NCBI GenBank assembly: GCA_019747875.1
Contig: JAIEQI010000017.1
Location: 1-64,000, forward strand
Length of the DNA stretch: 64,000 nucleotides
DNA from: Candidatus Obscuribacterales bacterium
GTDB taxonomy: Bacteria > Cyanobacteriota > Vampirovibrionia > Obscuribacterales > Obscuribacteraceae
Direction of reading: 5' to 3'
Shown here: piece by piece, positions 17,834 to 26,518 of the stretch
Layout: each line of letters begins with the position of its first letter
Numbering within the stretch: the first letter of the stretch is position 1
Notes under the pieces: model-generated
Told to the model about the DNA's origin: nothing
Seen by the model: the letters and a program-made list of their open reading frames with translations, nothing else
Databases searched by the model: none
Program-made: the position numbers and the translations under genes

Positions 17834-18892
17834 ATGCAGCCAAAGCAGTCTTTAGCTCTGCGACTACAGCTCTGCGCTGCTCTATCTTGCCTAATTGCTA
17901 CGAGCACGCCAATTGCCAATGCCGCAGGGGACAGCTCCGATGCACTCAGAGCTATTGAGCTTTGCAAGCAAGGAAAAGCGAAGGAGGCATTGCCGTTCTT
18001 CGACATTGCGCTGAAGAAAGCACCGGGCGATGCCCAACTGTTCTACAACCGAGCACTTGCCTTTCAAAATCTTGGAGAGACGGACAAAAGTATTCAGGAT
18101 TACAGTTCTTGCCTCAGGCTGGCGCCTCTCAACGCGAAGGCGTATTACAATCGCGCGCTGGCGTATATGAGCAAGAATGACTACTCACGCGCAAAACGAG
18201 ATCTGGATCGCGTTACGGTGATCGACAGAAAGAATGCCGATGCATTTCTCAATCGTGGCAATATCTTCTACGCGGTCGAACAATATCAAAATGCACTCAA
18301 AGACTTCGATAAATCAATTGAACTATCTCCAAGTGCACAAGCATACATAAACAAAGGCAATACCGAGCAGCGCATGGGGCTTCACCAGCAAGCGGCAGTT
18401 GATTATGGCGAAGCCATTAAACTTGACACAAAGGCAACTAAAGCAATCTTTGAACGGGCGCTATTGTTTCTTTGCCTGGAAAAGTATCCGATAGCAATCA
18501 AAGATGCAAATAAATACATTGAGCTGAAGAGTTGGAAAGACGAGGGCTCCCCCTATGCCTGTTTCATTAAGCTGTTTGCAGCAAAACTGGGCAAGGATCG
18601 CAAGGCTGAGCGAAGCGCGATCGCAGAACTCGAAGCGCATAGCAGCGGTTCCGAATGGAGTCAAACAATTGCATCCTTCTTAGTCGGAAAGAAAACAGAT
18701 AAGCAGTTTCTGGCGATAGCCGGCACGAACAACGATAGACTAACCGAGGCCTATACCTACATCGCGATGAAACAGTATTGCGAAGGAAAAGGCAAAGAAA
18801 GTCAGCCAAATTTTTCATGGGTGATAGAAAAGGGAAACAAGCTTTTTGATGAGTTCACCCTATCAAAAGCGATGATCAAAAAAATCAAGTAG
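17834..18892 (+). CDS. Exported TPR-repeat protein (352 aa)
   Basis: Signal peptide at residues 1-31 (LRLQLCAALSCLIATSTPIANA). About six tetratricopeptide repeats follow from residue ~35 to ~230 (ALRAIELCKQGKAKEALPFF, SIQDYSSCLRLAPLNAKAYY, ALKDFDKSIELSPSAQAY, AAVDYGEAIKLDTKATKA). The C-terminal ~110 residues have no clear repeat. A ggagaag site precedes the ATG. Transcribed divergently from the 578-aa TPR gene; the GH30 gene follows 45 bp downstream and may share its transcript. Confidence 0.85.
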   Translation: MQPKQSLALRLQLCAALSCLIATSTPIANAAGDSSDALRAIELCKQGKAKEALPFFDIALKKAPGDAQLFYNRALAFQNLGETDKSIQDYSSCLRLAPLNAKAYYNRALAYMSKNDYSRAKRDLDRVTVIDRKNADAFLNRGNIFYAVEQYQNALKDFDKSIELSPSAQAYINKGNTEQRMGLHQQAAVDYGEAIKLDTKATKAIFERALLFLCLEKYPIAIKDANKYIELKSWKDEGSPYACFIKLFAAKLGKDRKAERSAIAELEAHSSGSEWSQTIASFLVGKKTDKQFLAIAGTNNDRLTEAYTYIAMKQYCEGKGKESQPNFSWVIEKGNKLFDEFTLSKAMIKKIK

Positions 18893-18936
18893 AAGTCCGT
18901 GATAAGATCCTTTCGAAACTCACGGAGAGTCAAGAG

Positions 18937-20370
18937 ATGAATACAGCGTTTCCACGATGGCAAGCTGCATGTGGGTTAGCCAGCGCTCTTACACTGCTGG
19001 CGTCAGTGCAGGCCATCGCTGTAGAGAAAACAACGCTGACGCAATGGACAACCACGAGAGCTCAGAAGTTAAAGCAAAGTGAGCCCTTGCAATGGACTCA
19101 AGCAACAACTGTCAGTCCCGATAAGCACAAGGCAAAACGCGTTTTACAGATCTCAATTGATGAGAATCACAAAGCACAAACGATCCTCGGATTTGGCGCA
19201 GCACTAACGGAGTCCTCCTGTTATTTGATAAACAGATTGCCTGAGCCGGCAAGACAAAATTTGATCGACGAGTTGTTCAATCCAGAAAAAATGGGGATGA
19301 GCACAGTGCGGATCGCAGTCGGAGCTAGTGACTACGCTGTCTCTCCCTACAGTTTTGATGACGGAGAAGTGGACCCAGAGCTAGCACGCTTTTCGATAAG
19401 CCACGATGAAGAGAATATTTTACCTGTCCTGAAATCTGCGCGAAATTCTTATCCAGATCTGTTCATCTTCGGCTCCCCGTGGAGCCCGCCGGGCTGGATG
19501 AAGCCAAATAAATCAATGCTTGGTGGCAGCATGCCACGACGAAATTTAGGTGTTTATGCAAACTACATAACTAAGTTTTTGAGGTCATATGAGGCTGCAG
19601 GCGTTCCAGTGCAAGCAGTGACAGTAAATAACGAGGTTGATACCGATCAAGATGGCCGCATGCCCGCATGCGTTTGGCCGCAAGAGATCGAGATGGACTT
19701 CGTAGCCGGTCACCTTGGCCCTAAACTCCAAGAGGAGAAAATCAACACGAAGATCTGGATTCTCGACCACAACTACAACATGTGGGGACGCGTCTTAAAT
19801 GAATTGGAGAGCCCAGACGTCCTCAAATATACAAATGGCGTTGCCTGGCACCCATACGCCGGGTCACCAAATGCGATGACTAAGGTTCACAAAGCACATC
19901 CTAAGCTCGGAATGCACTGGACGGAAGACGGTCCCGACGTGGACGAACCTGGATACGCAACTAATTGGGCAAGCTGGGGAGCGAAGTTTACCGAAGCATT
20001 GCGGAATTGGTGCAGTTCAATAACCGACTGGAATCTGGCGCTCGATGAAGAAGGCAAACCAAACATCGGTCCATTTAAATGCGGCGGCACCATAACAATA
20101 AACTCTAAGACGCAGGCAATAACCTACAGCGGTCAATACTGGGGAACAGTTCACTTCTCGAAATTCATTCGCCCAGGCGCCAGAATCATCGTCACAGCAG
20201 CGTCCCATCCAACGGAAATTGCGCACATTGCCGCACACAATCCAGACGACACCTATTCGGTTGTACTGACAAACCCACGCCAATCGGCGCAAACACTCGC
20301 ACTGAACTGGCGCAATAAAGAGTGCCAAATACAGCTTCCACCAGACTCAATCAGCACGATAAGCTGGTAG
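18937..20370 (+). CDS. Secreted glycoside hydrolase family 30 (glucosylceramidase-like)
   Basis: Signal peptide at residues 1-29 (ending SVQAIAVE). The catalytic TIM barrel begins with ILGFGAALTESS, the family's characteristic GFGGA(x)T/S start. SPWSPPGWMKPN is typical. The acid/base Glu233 lies in TVNNEV and the nucleophile Glu330 in HWTEDGPD. A C-terminal beta-domain (TVHFSKFIRPGARII, then YSVVLTNPRQSAQTLALNW) completes the GH30 architecture; 477 aa is usual. Expected substrates are beta-glucosides, beta-xylosides or related glycans; the sequence does not decide which. cggagag precedes the ATG. Confidence 0.92.
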   Translation: MNTAFPRWQAACGLASALTLLASVQAIAVEKTTLTQWTTTRAQKLKQSEPLQWTQATTVSPDKHKAKRVLQISIDENHKAQTILGFGAALTESSCYLINRLPEPARQNLIDELFNPEKMGMSTVRIAVGASDYAVSPYSFDDGEVDPELARFSISHDEENILPVLKSARNSYPDLFIFGSPWSPPGWMKPNKSMLGGSMPRRNLGVYANYITKFLRSYEAAGVPVQAVTVNNEVDTDQDGRMPACVWPQEIEMDFVAGHLGPKLQEEKINTKIWILDHNYNMWGRVLNELESPDVLKYTNGVAWHPYAGSPNAMTKVHKAHPKLGMHWTEDGPDVDEPGYATNWASWGAKFTEALRNWCSSITDWNLALDEEGKPNIGPFKCGGTITINSKTQAITYSGQYWGTVHFSKFIRPGARIIVTAASHPTEIAHIAAHNPDDTYSVVLTNPRQSAQTLALNWRNKECQIQLPPDSISTISW

Positions 20371-20415
20371 CTTAGTTTGGCTAATTCGTATACAATCGTA
20401 ATACGGGTATGCAAA

Positions 20416-20698
20416 ATGTCTCGTACATTCAAGATCCAGACATCTGCCTTAAAACATAAGGTTACAGAGGACCAAATAGAACAGGTGCTGGCAAGTATTC
20501 CTCAATACAGAGAGGATGACGGCGAGGATGAGAAAGGAAATAGCAGAGAAATGGTTGTCGGTTACGACTCTTTGGGTAACTTGCTTGAACTTGCTTGAAC
20601 TTACTTTGATATACGACGACTCAGAATGGGATTTTATCGTGATACATGCAAATAGGGCTCAGCAACCTTACAAGAGTAAGTTCTTGAGGAACGAATAG
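20416..20698 (+). pseudogene. Broken toxin-like gene of a toxin-antitoxin pair
   Basis: The region shows the remains of a small (about 90-aa) toxin-like protein of the type found next to ribbon-helix-helix antitoxins. It looks broken, with about one break, and is treated as a fossil. It ends in overlap with the start of the antitoxin-like gene that follows. Family assignment comes from general appearance and context. The damage may be recent, because both parts are still recognisable. Confidence 0.55.
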
Positions 20699-21030
20699 TG
20701 GGAATCTCAAAAGAAGAACGAGACAAACGATTTGCAAGTGGACAGCAGTCTGCGCGAAAATCGCTTGCAGCCAAGGAAATTTTTTCCTTGAGACTTCGAC
20801 CAGAGACAATTGAAGCTGTGTACAAACTGGCAGCGTCGCAAAACATACATGCGAGCGACCTAGTAAGAGGCTGGATTGAACAACTAGTGATTGCTAATCA
20901 ACAACAAGCACAGAACTCGTCTTCGGAAGACGCAAGACTCATTTCAGCAGTTAGATACGCAGTGAGAGAGGAAATCTCCAACATAGTTTCAGAACTAACT
21001 TCGGAAAAAGCAAAAAAGGGTCGAACTTAA
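20698..21030 (+). CDS. Ribbon-helix-helix antitoxin-like protein
   Basis: 110 aa from a GTG that overlaps the end of the preceding toxin-like remnant; gagga lies just upstream. Residues ~28-62 (IFSLRLRPETIEAVYKLA, then HASDLVRGWIEQ) match the strand-helix-helix pattern of CopG/Arc-type antitoxins, which bind DNA as dimers and neutralise the toxin by their C-terminal tail. The rest is helical and polar. It appears intact although its partner is not, so it may persist as a solitary repressor. The stop is adjacent to the stop of the convergent 125-aa gene. Confidence 0.65.
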   Translation: MGISKEERDKRFASGQQSARKSLAAKEIFSLRLRPETIEAVYKLAASQNIHASDLVRGWIEQLVIANQQQAQNSSSEDARLISAVRYAVREEISNIVSELTSEKAKKGRT

Positions 21031-21408
21031 TTACCAGCCGAAGCCGAAATATTTCAGACCTTCAGCAAAAGGAATACCTTTCATGTTGGCGACCATTAGT
21101 CCGTCTGCAGCGAGCGCTTCGGTGACTATTCCTTTATCGATATAACGCATCGCAGCTGAGCACAGGTCAGCTTGTTTCTCGTTCAAAAACGATGTGACCA
21201 AAACTTGATCGATTGATTTCTTCAGAGACTCGGCTATTTCAGCCGCATCGCAAAGCTGCTCTTTGCCGACAAGGCCGGCGCGCTCCAACAATTTTGATAG
21301 ATTGTTGGCTTGCGGTGCTTCCAGCTTATCGCGCCAAACGTTGGCTGCAGGCTTATTAGCATCCGCAAGAGGTTTATAGTTACTAGGCGTTTGTTGCCTC
21401 GACATCAT
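21031..21408 (-). CDS. Small protein with GspE/MshE N-terminal-like helical domain
   Basis: 125 aa. The pattern NLSKLLERAGLVGKEQLCDA, then TSFLNEKQADLCSAA and a closing FAEGLKYFGFGW resembles the small helical domain at the start of type II secretion ATPases and in many signalling proteins, where it can bind c-di-GMP. It occurs here as a stand-alone domain, and the 634-aa protein at 41419 has a similar stretch. Ligand binding is not established. aggaacc precedes the ATG. Assignment is tentative. Confidence 0.6.
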   Translation of the reverse strand: MMSRQQTPSNYKPLADANKPAANVWRDKLEAPQANNLSKLLERAGLVGKEQLCDAAEIAESLKKSIDQVLVTSFLNEKQADLCSAAMRYIDKGIVTEALAADGLMVANMKGIPFAEGLKYFGFGW

Positions 21409-21547
21409 AATGAGGTTCCTCTTGGGCTATGTTAGTAAGTGACAGGCAGAACCAGAAAATTAGGCGCGGCTAGGACAAATCCCTTCTGCTTGACATCAGT
21501 ATAAGTGTGAGGCGGCGTTTCTCAACTACATATTTGGGCAGAAAACA

Positions 21548-22567
21548 TTAATTCTTGCCGCTCGCCTTCTCAATTGCCAACTGTGGTTTCGTCTTGATGC
21601 TGGAAGAATCAGATGCAGCAGGTTCGTATTTGTTCCTCTTTCTCAGTCGAATTATTTCTTTGGCAAACAAGTCCCAATCAAAGCCTTCGGGGTCTGTGCG
21701 ATAACTCTTGTGGTCCTTTGGTAGATGACCCTGCAACTCACCATGAGTAACAATATTGTTGTCGCTGAGCTTGGCGCGCTGCTGAATGTAAGTCCAGAGT
21801 CGCGCAGCCTCTTTCGTTTCCGCCTTTGTGTAATCAATGTTCTTCTCGGTCGAATGCTCCATTTCGACACCAATCGAATTCCAATTCACCACATTTGGTT
21901 TGGCAGTCAACTTCGAAGAACAGTGCCGCTGCCAACGCTTCTCAAAGTCTGCTGTCACAAGAATATCCCTACCGTGAAGACAGCGTCCCAGCACAAAAGG
22001 AGTCGATGAGCTTCGTTTCCCCTCCGAACAATCCTTGTTCCAGATGTCGATCGTTTTGGCTGCATCGGCATAGCCATCTTCGGTTGAATGCATGACACCG
22101 TAGTTCATGGTGGCCGGTACGAGCTTCTTGCCCCAGACAATATTTTCTACTTCGATGTCTTTACCATCTCGATTCAAAAGCGATTTATCTTCGTCGCTGG
22201 TCGGTGCCTTCGGGTGTACATTTGAAATCGGACGAAAGGTAAATACGCCAGCATCAATCAAATCTTGTACAGAGTATTCTGAGGCACTTCCATTTTCGAA
22301 TGCTTTCGAAATCTTCCTTTGCTGCTTCTTAGGCATGGGACGTGGATTTTCGAGTCCCGTTTCTGCTTTCACTTTTCCGGTCAACCATTCGCGCTCTGCG
22401 GGCGCCAGATCCTTTGGATCAAGAAACTTTTTCACATCATCCAGGGTAAGCTGCCGATCGCTTTCTGCAAGGGCGCACTGGAAGGGCAAGGTCGACAATA
22501 AGAGTGCGCCGCAAACTAGAATGAGCAATGAACAATTTCTACAAAGGTCTTTGAAATGGTTTTTCAT
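21548..22567 (-). CDS. Exported N-acetylmuramoyl-L-alanine amidase-like protein (Amidase_2)
   Basis: 339 aa from the ATG at 22567, where a signal peptide begins (LLILVCGALLLSTLPFQCALA). The C-terminal half has the Amidase_2/PGRP signature: the first zinc His in MNYGVMHSTED, IGVEMEHS, the second His in IVTHGELQG, and the Asp-containing TDPEGFDWD. Such enzymes cut the bond between MurNAc and the peptide stem, in remodelling or recycling. The N-terminal ~130 residues (pre-catalytic) are unassigned. The open frame extends upstream to 22684 only by running through an interspersed repeat, so that extension is not accepted. Confidence 0.82.
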   Translation of the reverse strand: MKNHFKDLCRNCSLLILVCGALLLSTLPFQCALAESDRQLTLDDVKKFLDPKDLAPAEREWLTGKVKAETGLENPRPMPKKQQRKISKAFENGSASEYSVQDLIDAGVFTFRPISNVHPKAPTSDEDKSLLNRDGKDIEVENIVWGKKLVPATMNYGVMHSTEDGYADAAKTIDIWNKDCSEGKRSSSTPFVLGRCLHGRDILVTADFEKRWQRHCSSKLTAKPNVVNWNSIGVEMEHSTEKNIDYTKAETKEAARLWTYIQQRAKLSDNNIVTHGELQGHLPKDHKSYRTDPEGFDWDLFAKEIIRLRKRNKYEPAASDSSSIKTKPQLAIEKASGKN

Positions 22568-22652
22568 AGTCTGGCTGTGAAGGAATGACGGAGCGAGGAT
22601 AGACTCAAAGCGAACGCAAGTAGATCGTTTTGTTCTTGCGCGCTTCGCGCTC

Positions 22653-22682
22653 ATGGGCGGACGGAACGTCCGCGCTCCATAC
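22653..22682. repeat. Interspersed GC-rich palindromic repeat, copy A
   Basis: A 30-bp sequence starting atgggcggacggaacgtccg and ending gctccatac. It matches 48380-48409 in inverted orientation at 29 of 30 positions. The core ggac(n)gtcc is palindromic. It lies between two minus-strand genes. This is a REP-like element. Confidence 0.85.
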
Positions 22683-22701
22683 ATTTTATAAGCTTGACTT
22701 T

Positions 22702-23691
22702 CTAAAGCTGAGATTTCATTGCTTTTAACAAGCGGTCCATCTCATCCTTCTTGACCTCATAGAAATTTTCTTGTTGATTCTTGCTGATCAGATTGCCTGC
22801 TATGCCACCAATTGCGGCTCCACCCACAACAAACAGCGCAGTTCGTGCAATCGGTAGTGACTTCAGTGCATCTATAGAGAACTTGAGACCGGCATTTGTG
22901 AGATATGAGCCGGCAAGACCGATCCCAGCTCCACCAACGGACCACTTAAGTGCATCGCTCATTGCTTGCTTGTCGATCTGTTTGGATAGGAGATCCTTAT
23001 CCTGAAGAAGTCCGAACGTCTCAATATCCTTACGAGAAATTCCTTGCTTGGAAGCATCTCCATCAAGACTATTGAAAGAAGTGAATCCTGAACGAAGTAT
23101 CGCAGAAACAGGGCGAAGATCAGATCCAAGTCCTTTCAGATCGCTATTTGAGCGAAGGGCTGCATCATCCAGAAATCCCGTCTTCTTACGATCAAGTTCA
23201 TCAAAACTGATTGTTAGCTTGTCAGCCAGTGCCTTGGGATCGTCGACCAACGCTTTTGCCTGCTTGCGTGCGACATAGTCTCCAACTTCGTTAGCTCCGG
23301 CACTGAGCAATCCTAACTGAGGAAATCCGAAGCCAGCGGCTCCAGCAGCAATTTTTCCAACGGTGTTGAGGTCAGTTCCTTTCAAAACCTGTTGCGCAGT
23401 TTTTGCAGCATTATTTACGTCAAAATCCTTACCAAACTTCTGGGCTTGCTTTGAAAGCGAATCTACATCGACACCTGAGACAGCGTCCTTCGCCTTATTC
23501 CCGATGTTCTTTGCGCCTTCAGCAAGTTCTTTAGTGTCTATGTTCTGGACTTTCTTACCAATATCATTTGCCAGCTTCTCGCCTTTGTTGAAAAGGCTTC
23601 GGCCGAAATCAGCGAGTTTGTTTCCAGCATCGGACTCGTCATTCCTGGACGCTTTCTCAGCGCGCATGCCACGGACACTCTGTTCACCCAT
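22702..23691 (-). CDS. EF-hand-like, glycine-zipper membrane protein
   Basis: 329 aa. The N-terminal ~110 residues are Lys/Asp-rich and helical with repeated short motifs (KLANDIGKKVQNID, AEGAKNIGNKAKDAV). Residues ~160-215 hold two EF-hand-like stretches (FDELDRKKTGFLDD and FNSLDGDASKQGISRKD); the calcium ligands are only partly conserved. Two Gly-rich hydrophobic segments follow (ALKWSVGGAGIGLAGSYL and TALFVVGGAAIGGIAGNLI) of glycine-zipper type that probably insert in a membrane. ggaggg lies 10 bases before the ATG. Related in general style to the 348-aa protein at 48676. Function unknown. Confidence 0.7.
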   Translation of the reverse strand: MGEQSVRGMRAEKASRNDESDAGNKLADFGRSLFNKGEKLANDIGKKVQNIDTKELAEGAKNIGNKAKDAVSGVDVDSLSKQAQKFGKDFDVNNAAKTAQQVLKGTDLNTVGKIAAGAAGFGFPQLGLLSAGANEVGDYVARKQAKALVDDPKALADKLTISFDELDRKKTGFLDDAALRSNSDLKGLGSDLRPVSAILRSGFTSFNSLDGDASKQGISRKDIETFGLLQDKDLLSKQIDKQAMSDALKWSVGGAGIGLAGSYLTNAGLKFSIDALKSLPIARTALFVVGGAAIGGIAGNLISKNQQENFYEVKKDEMDRLLKAMKSQL

Positions 23692-23872
23692 AAACCTTTA
23701 CCCTCCGACCGTCGCAACTCAAATGAGCAGAACTTAATGGCGAGTATAAGTTTCATCGGCCCTGAGGTCAGTGGGAGAATTCCCATTCAAAGCGAGAATT
23801 ACATAAAAATTGTGCAGAATTGCACATAGTTTTGGCAAAACCTTGGCAGTCAGACTGCGCATCAAAAATGGA

Positions 23873-25180
23873 TCACAACAAAGCGAACAAAAACCACTGT
23901 GCCAGGCGCACTTGCGCAGTACCGAAATTGAATTCAAAAATTCCAGAAGAAGCAAGCGCCACATTGCTTGCAAAGATTGCGATCGCTATACCTGCTTGAA
24001 AATGATCCCTGGCAGAAACAGCGCGATGCAGTTTCTTCAGCGCACATACTGCAATCCACAACAAAAGATTGACGTAAGAAACAAGTCCAAAAATTCCAGT
24101 CGTTGTGAGTATGTGGATGTAATTACTATGTCCATGGTTGAGATCCTTTGACACGCCGGGGACGATAGCTTCCTTTATATCGAAATGCGGAAACTTCAAC
24201 CAGCCAACGCCAAAGCAGGGCGACTTCGGAAAATGTTCTTCGAGGCAAGCTTTCCAGATTACAAGGCGGGCGCTTATACTCACGTCTTTTCCAGAAAATA
24301 GTGAGCTGATACGTGTACGCAAAAGCGGAATGAAGAACCATGCAAAAATACCGGCTGCAAACATAAGTGCGAGCGCCGGCACAATCAGTTGCCAGGAAAC
24401 GGCACCGGCAAGGGCGAGAACTCCAACGAAGCCACCCAGCCAGGCACTGCGCTCCCCGGCGAAGAATAGTCCGACAAAATTACAGAGAACTATGATCACG
24501 AAAACTGGAGTTCGTTGAGTAAACTCCAAGAAGGTCCGCAACTGACGCACTGCAGGTAACACCACAAGCTTCTTGAATCCGCCACTTAAAAGAAGAGCTA
24601 ATGAGAACAAGCTGAATATTTGCATTTGCCCGGCAAAAGCCATCGGATGCCCGTGAAAGCCCGTTCCTTGGAGATACTTGAAGGTGCCAGGGTGAAAATC
24701 GAAGATCTGTTGGATTGCAGAATACACCCCTGCAATTGCTGATGTCCAAAGCAAAAGAGCAAGAGCCGATCTTCCAAGATCCCGATTTCTACCCACAACA
24801 TTAGCTGCCCAGAAATAAGGCAGTATATTCTTCAAACTGTAAAGCCCCTTCCACGCCTCTTTGAGCGCCGCACTGCCGACAGTACCAGGCAGATCGCCGC
24901 TGTTAAACACACACGAGAGAGCGACTGCAAGAGCGAAGAGCAAGAGCGGAATAGTTAGAGGGGGAACGGCAAGCGATCTGCCATCACGATCTGGCGCAGC
25001 TGAAAAGGAAGCAAGAAACTCGAGCAAACTGAGGACAAGTCCAACAATAAATACGATCCATGTAAGCGTCAACGAAATAGGAAGACTGATTGCATACGCA
25101 AGAACAGTAAACTCCTGAGCGCGCCGCAAGAACGAGAGAATTGTAGAAGGCTTGTGCTCTGAATTAACTTGGCTGGACAT
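23873..25180 (-). CDS. O-antigen ligase/polymerase-like membrane protein (Wzy/WaaL family)
   Basis: 435 aa, almost all hydrophobic with about ten to twelve transmembrane helices. The large periplasmic loop near residues 290-355 has the family hallmark: SARLVIWKACLEEHFPKSP, then GVGWLKF and NHGHSNYIHILTTTGIFGL, with the conserved Arg and His. Proteins of this family join or polymerise lipid-linked glycans at the outer face of the inner membrane. No other glycan genes are nearby, so the substrate cannot be read from context. The ATG is at 25180; trpS ends just upstream on the same strand. Confidence 0.87.
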   Translation of the reverse strand: MSSQVNSEHKPSTILSFLRRAQEFTVLAYAISLPISLTLTWIVFIVGLVLSLLEFLASFSAAPDRDGRSLAVPPLTIPLLLFALAVALSCVFNSGDLPGTVGSAALKEAWKGLYSLKNILPYFWAANVVGRNRDLGRSALALLLWTSAIAGVYSAIQQIFDFHPGTFKYLQGTGFHGHPMAFAGQMQIFSLFSLALLLSGGFKKLVVLPAVRQLRTFLEFTQRTPVFVIIVLCNFVGLFFAGERSAWLGGFVGVLALAGAVSWQLIVPALALMFAAGIFAWFFIPLLRTRISSLFSGKDVSISARLVIWKACLEEHFPKSPCFGVGWLKFPHFDIKEAIVPGVSKDLNHGHSNYIHILTTTGIFGLVSYVNLLLWIAVCALKKLHRAVSARDHFQAGIAIAIFASNVALASSGIFEFNFGTAQVRLAQWFLFALL

Positions 25181-25208
25181 GGTCAGCCGACTCCCGCTCA
25201 GACTTGCA

Positions 25209-26237
25209 CTAGACCCAGCGCGAAAGCCCCATTAGTTCCTTCACGCCGGCAAGTGTTTCGCCAGCTACCGCTCTAGCTTTCTTATTGCCGTAGTCCAGAA
25301 TTTTATTTACCTGATCTGGATCCTTCGCCAAACCTTCACGCTTTTCTCTGATCGGTTTGAAGTAGTCATTGATCAAACCGGCAAGACGAGTCTTGCAATC
25401 CACACAACCAATCTGTGCTCCCTCGCATTCAGTCTTCACTTTGTCGAGAATCTGGGTTCCAAATGTTTGGTAAAGCGGCCACGGTACCTCGCACAGATCA
25501 ACGTGACCTGGATCGCTTTTTGCAATGCGCGTGCGATCAGTGATTGCTTGTTTGACCTTCTTCAGCGTTTCCGCGTCAGTATCCGCCAACTTTATATCGT
25601 TATTGAACGACTTACCCATCTTCTGCCCATCCATGCCTTTTACAAGCGGAGTAGCAGTGAATTCAGGTTGCGGTTCATGGAAGAACTCAACACCATAAAT
25701 ATGATTGAAACGTCGCACTACATCGCGTGCAAATTCCAAATGGGACTCCTGATCTTTTCCAACCGGGACAAGATTTGCTTTGAAGGCAAGAATGTCGGAG
25801 GTCATCAAAACGGGATATCCCAAAAGACCATAAGTGACTTTGTCTTTTGCGTCGTCCTCACTTGCTGCGAGCATTTTCACCATGTCTTTCAATGTTGGCT
25901 CGCGCTCAACCCAATTTTGCGGAGTGATCATTGAAAGCAAAAGATGCAGCTCGGCAATTTCCGGAACTGCAGATTGGACATAGATAGTCGAAATTTCGGG
26001 ATTTACTCCGGCGGCAAGCCAATCAAGCGCCACCTCATGAATGTGAGAACGAATCTCCGAAACATTTTGATACTTTGTTGTCAGCGCATGCCAATCAACA
26101 ATTGAAAAATACGAATCGTAAGTGTCTTGAAATTTATGCCAATTTACAAGTACACCAAGATAATGCCCAATGTGTAAACGTCCCGTGGGACGCATTCCGG
26201 ACATTATCCTCTTGTTTTTTGCAGTTGTTTGCGTCAA
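25209..26237 (-). CDS. trpS: Tryptophanyl-tRNA synthetase
   Basis: Charges tRNA-Trp in the cytoplasm. Class Ic synthetase with the HIGH motif in RPTGRLHIGHYLG (about residues 16-28), the Trp-pocket segment PVGKDQESHLEFARD and the KMSKS-like DGQKMGKSFNN. 342 aa is normal. The TTG at 26237 overlaps the stop of a 37-aa basic ORF (TTGA), with aagg about 8 bases upstream, suggesting coupling. An alternative ATG at 26204 would leave a very short N-terminus before the HIGH motif. Confidence 0.95.
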   Translation of the reverse strand: MTQTTAKNKRIMSGMRPTGRLHIGHYLGVLVNWHKFQDTYDSYFSIVDWHALTTKYQNVSEIRSHIHEVALDWLAAGVNPEISTIYVQSAVPEIAELHLLLSMITPQNWVEREPTLKDMVKMLAASEDDAKDKVTYGLLGYPVLMTSDILAFKANLVPVGKDQESHLEFARDVVRRFNHIYGVEFFHEPQPEFTATPLVKGMDGQKMGKSFNNDIKLADTDAETLKKVKQAITDRTRIAKSDPGHVDLCEVPWPLYQTFGTQILDKVKTECEGAQIGCVDCKTRLAGLINDYFKPIREKREGLAKDPDQVNKILDYGNKKARAVAGETLAGVKELMGLSRWV

Positions 26238-26347
26238 GACTTAGCCTTCGCTGCAGCGGCGATTGCCTCGCGAACGCGAGCTTTCTTGCGGTCTTCTTTA
26301 GCTTTCCGGCGAGCACGCTTAATGCGCGCATTTGCTTTGGCAGACAT
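26234..26347 (-). CDS. 37-aa highly basic protein, coupled to trpS
   Basis: A short ORF starting ATG at 26347 after a well-placed agggag (7-base spacer) and ending in a TGA that overlaps the trpS TTG start. The product starts MSAKANARIKRARRKAKED and ends in an Ala/Lys helix. It is about 40% Lys/Arg and resembles small ribosome- or RNA-associated peptides in composition, but I know no family. It may be a real small protein or a translated leader that sets trpS expression; it contains no Trp, so a Trp-codon attenuator is unlikely. Confidence 0.6.
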   Translation of the reverse strand: MSAKANARIKRARRKAKEDRKKARVREAIAAAAKAKS

Positions 26348-26518
26348 TTGAGTTCTCCCTGACATTTGGTCGTTGTAAGGGAAATGAATATATCAGATGG
26401 CAGCGCATCAGGTCACGAGGGCTAAATCTATTTCTTATCCGCTTTCCAAACTAAATTTACAAAAGTTAATTTATATCTTGACTGCTAGACTCCATCGTGA
26501 TCTGGGTAAAGAAACCCT

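Noticed and set aside
22568-22684. N-terminal extension of the amidase
   Set aside because: The extension translates an interspersed repeat, and a signal peptide starts only at 22567.
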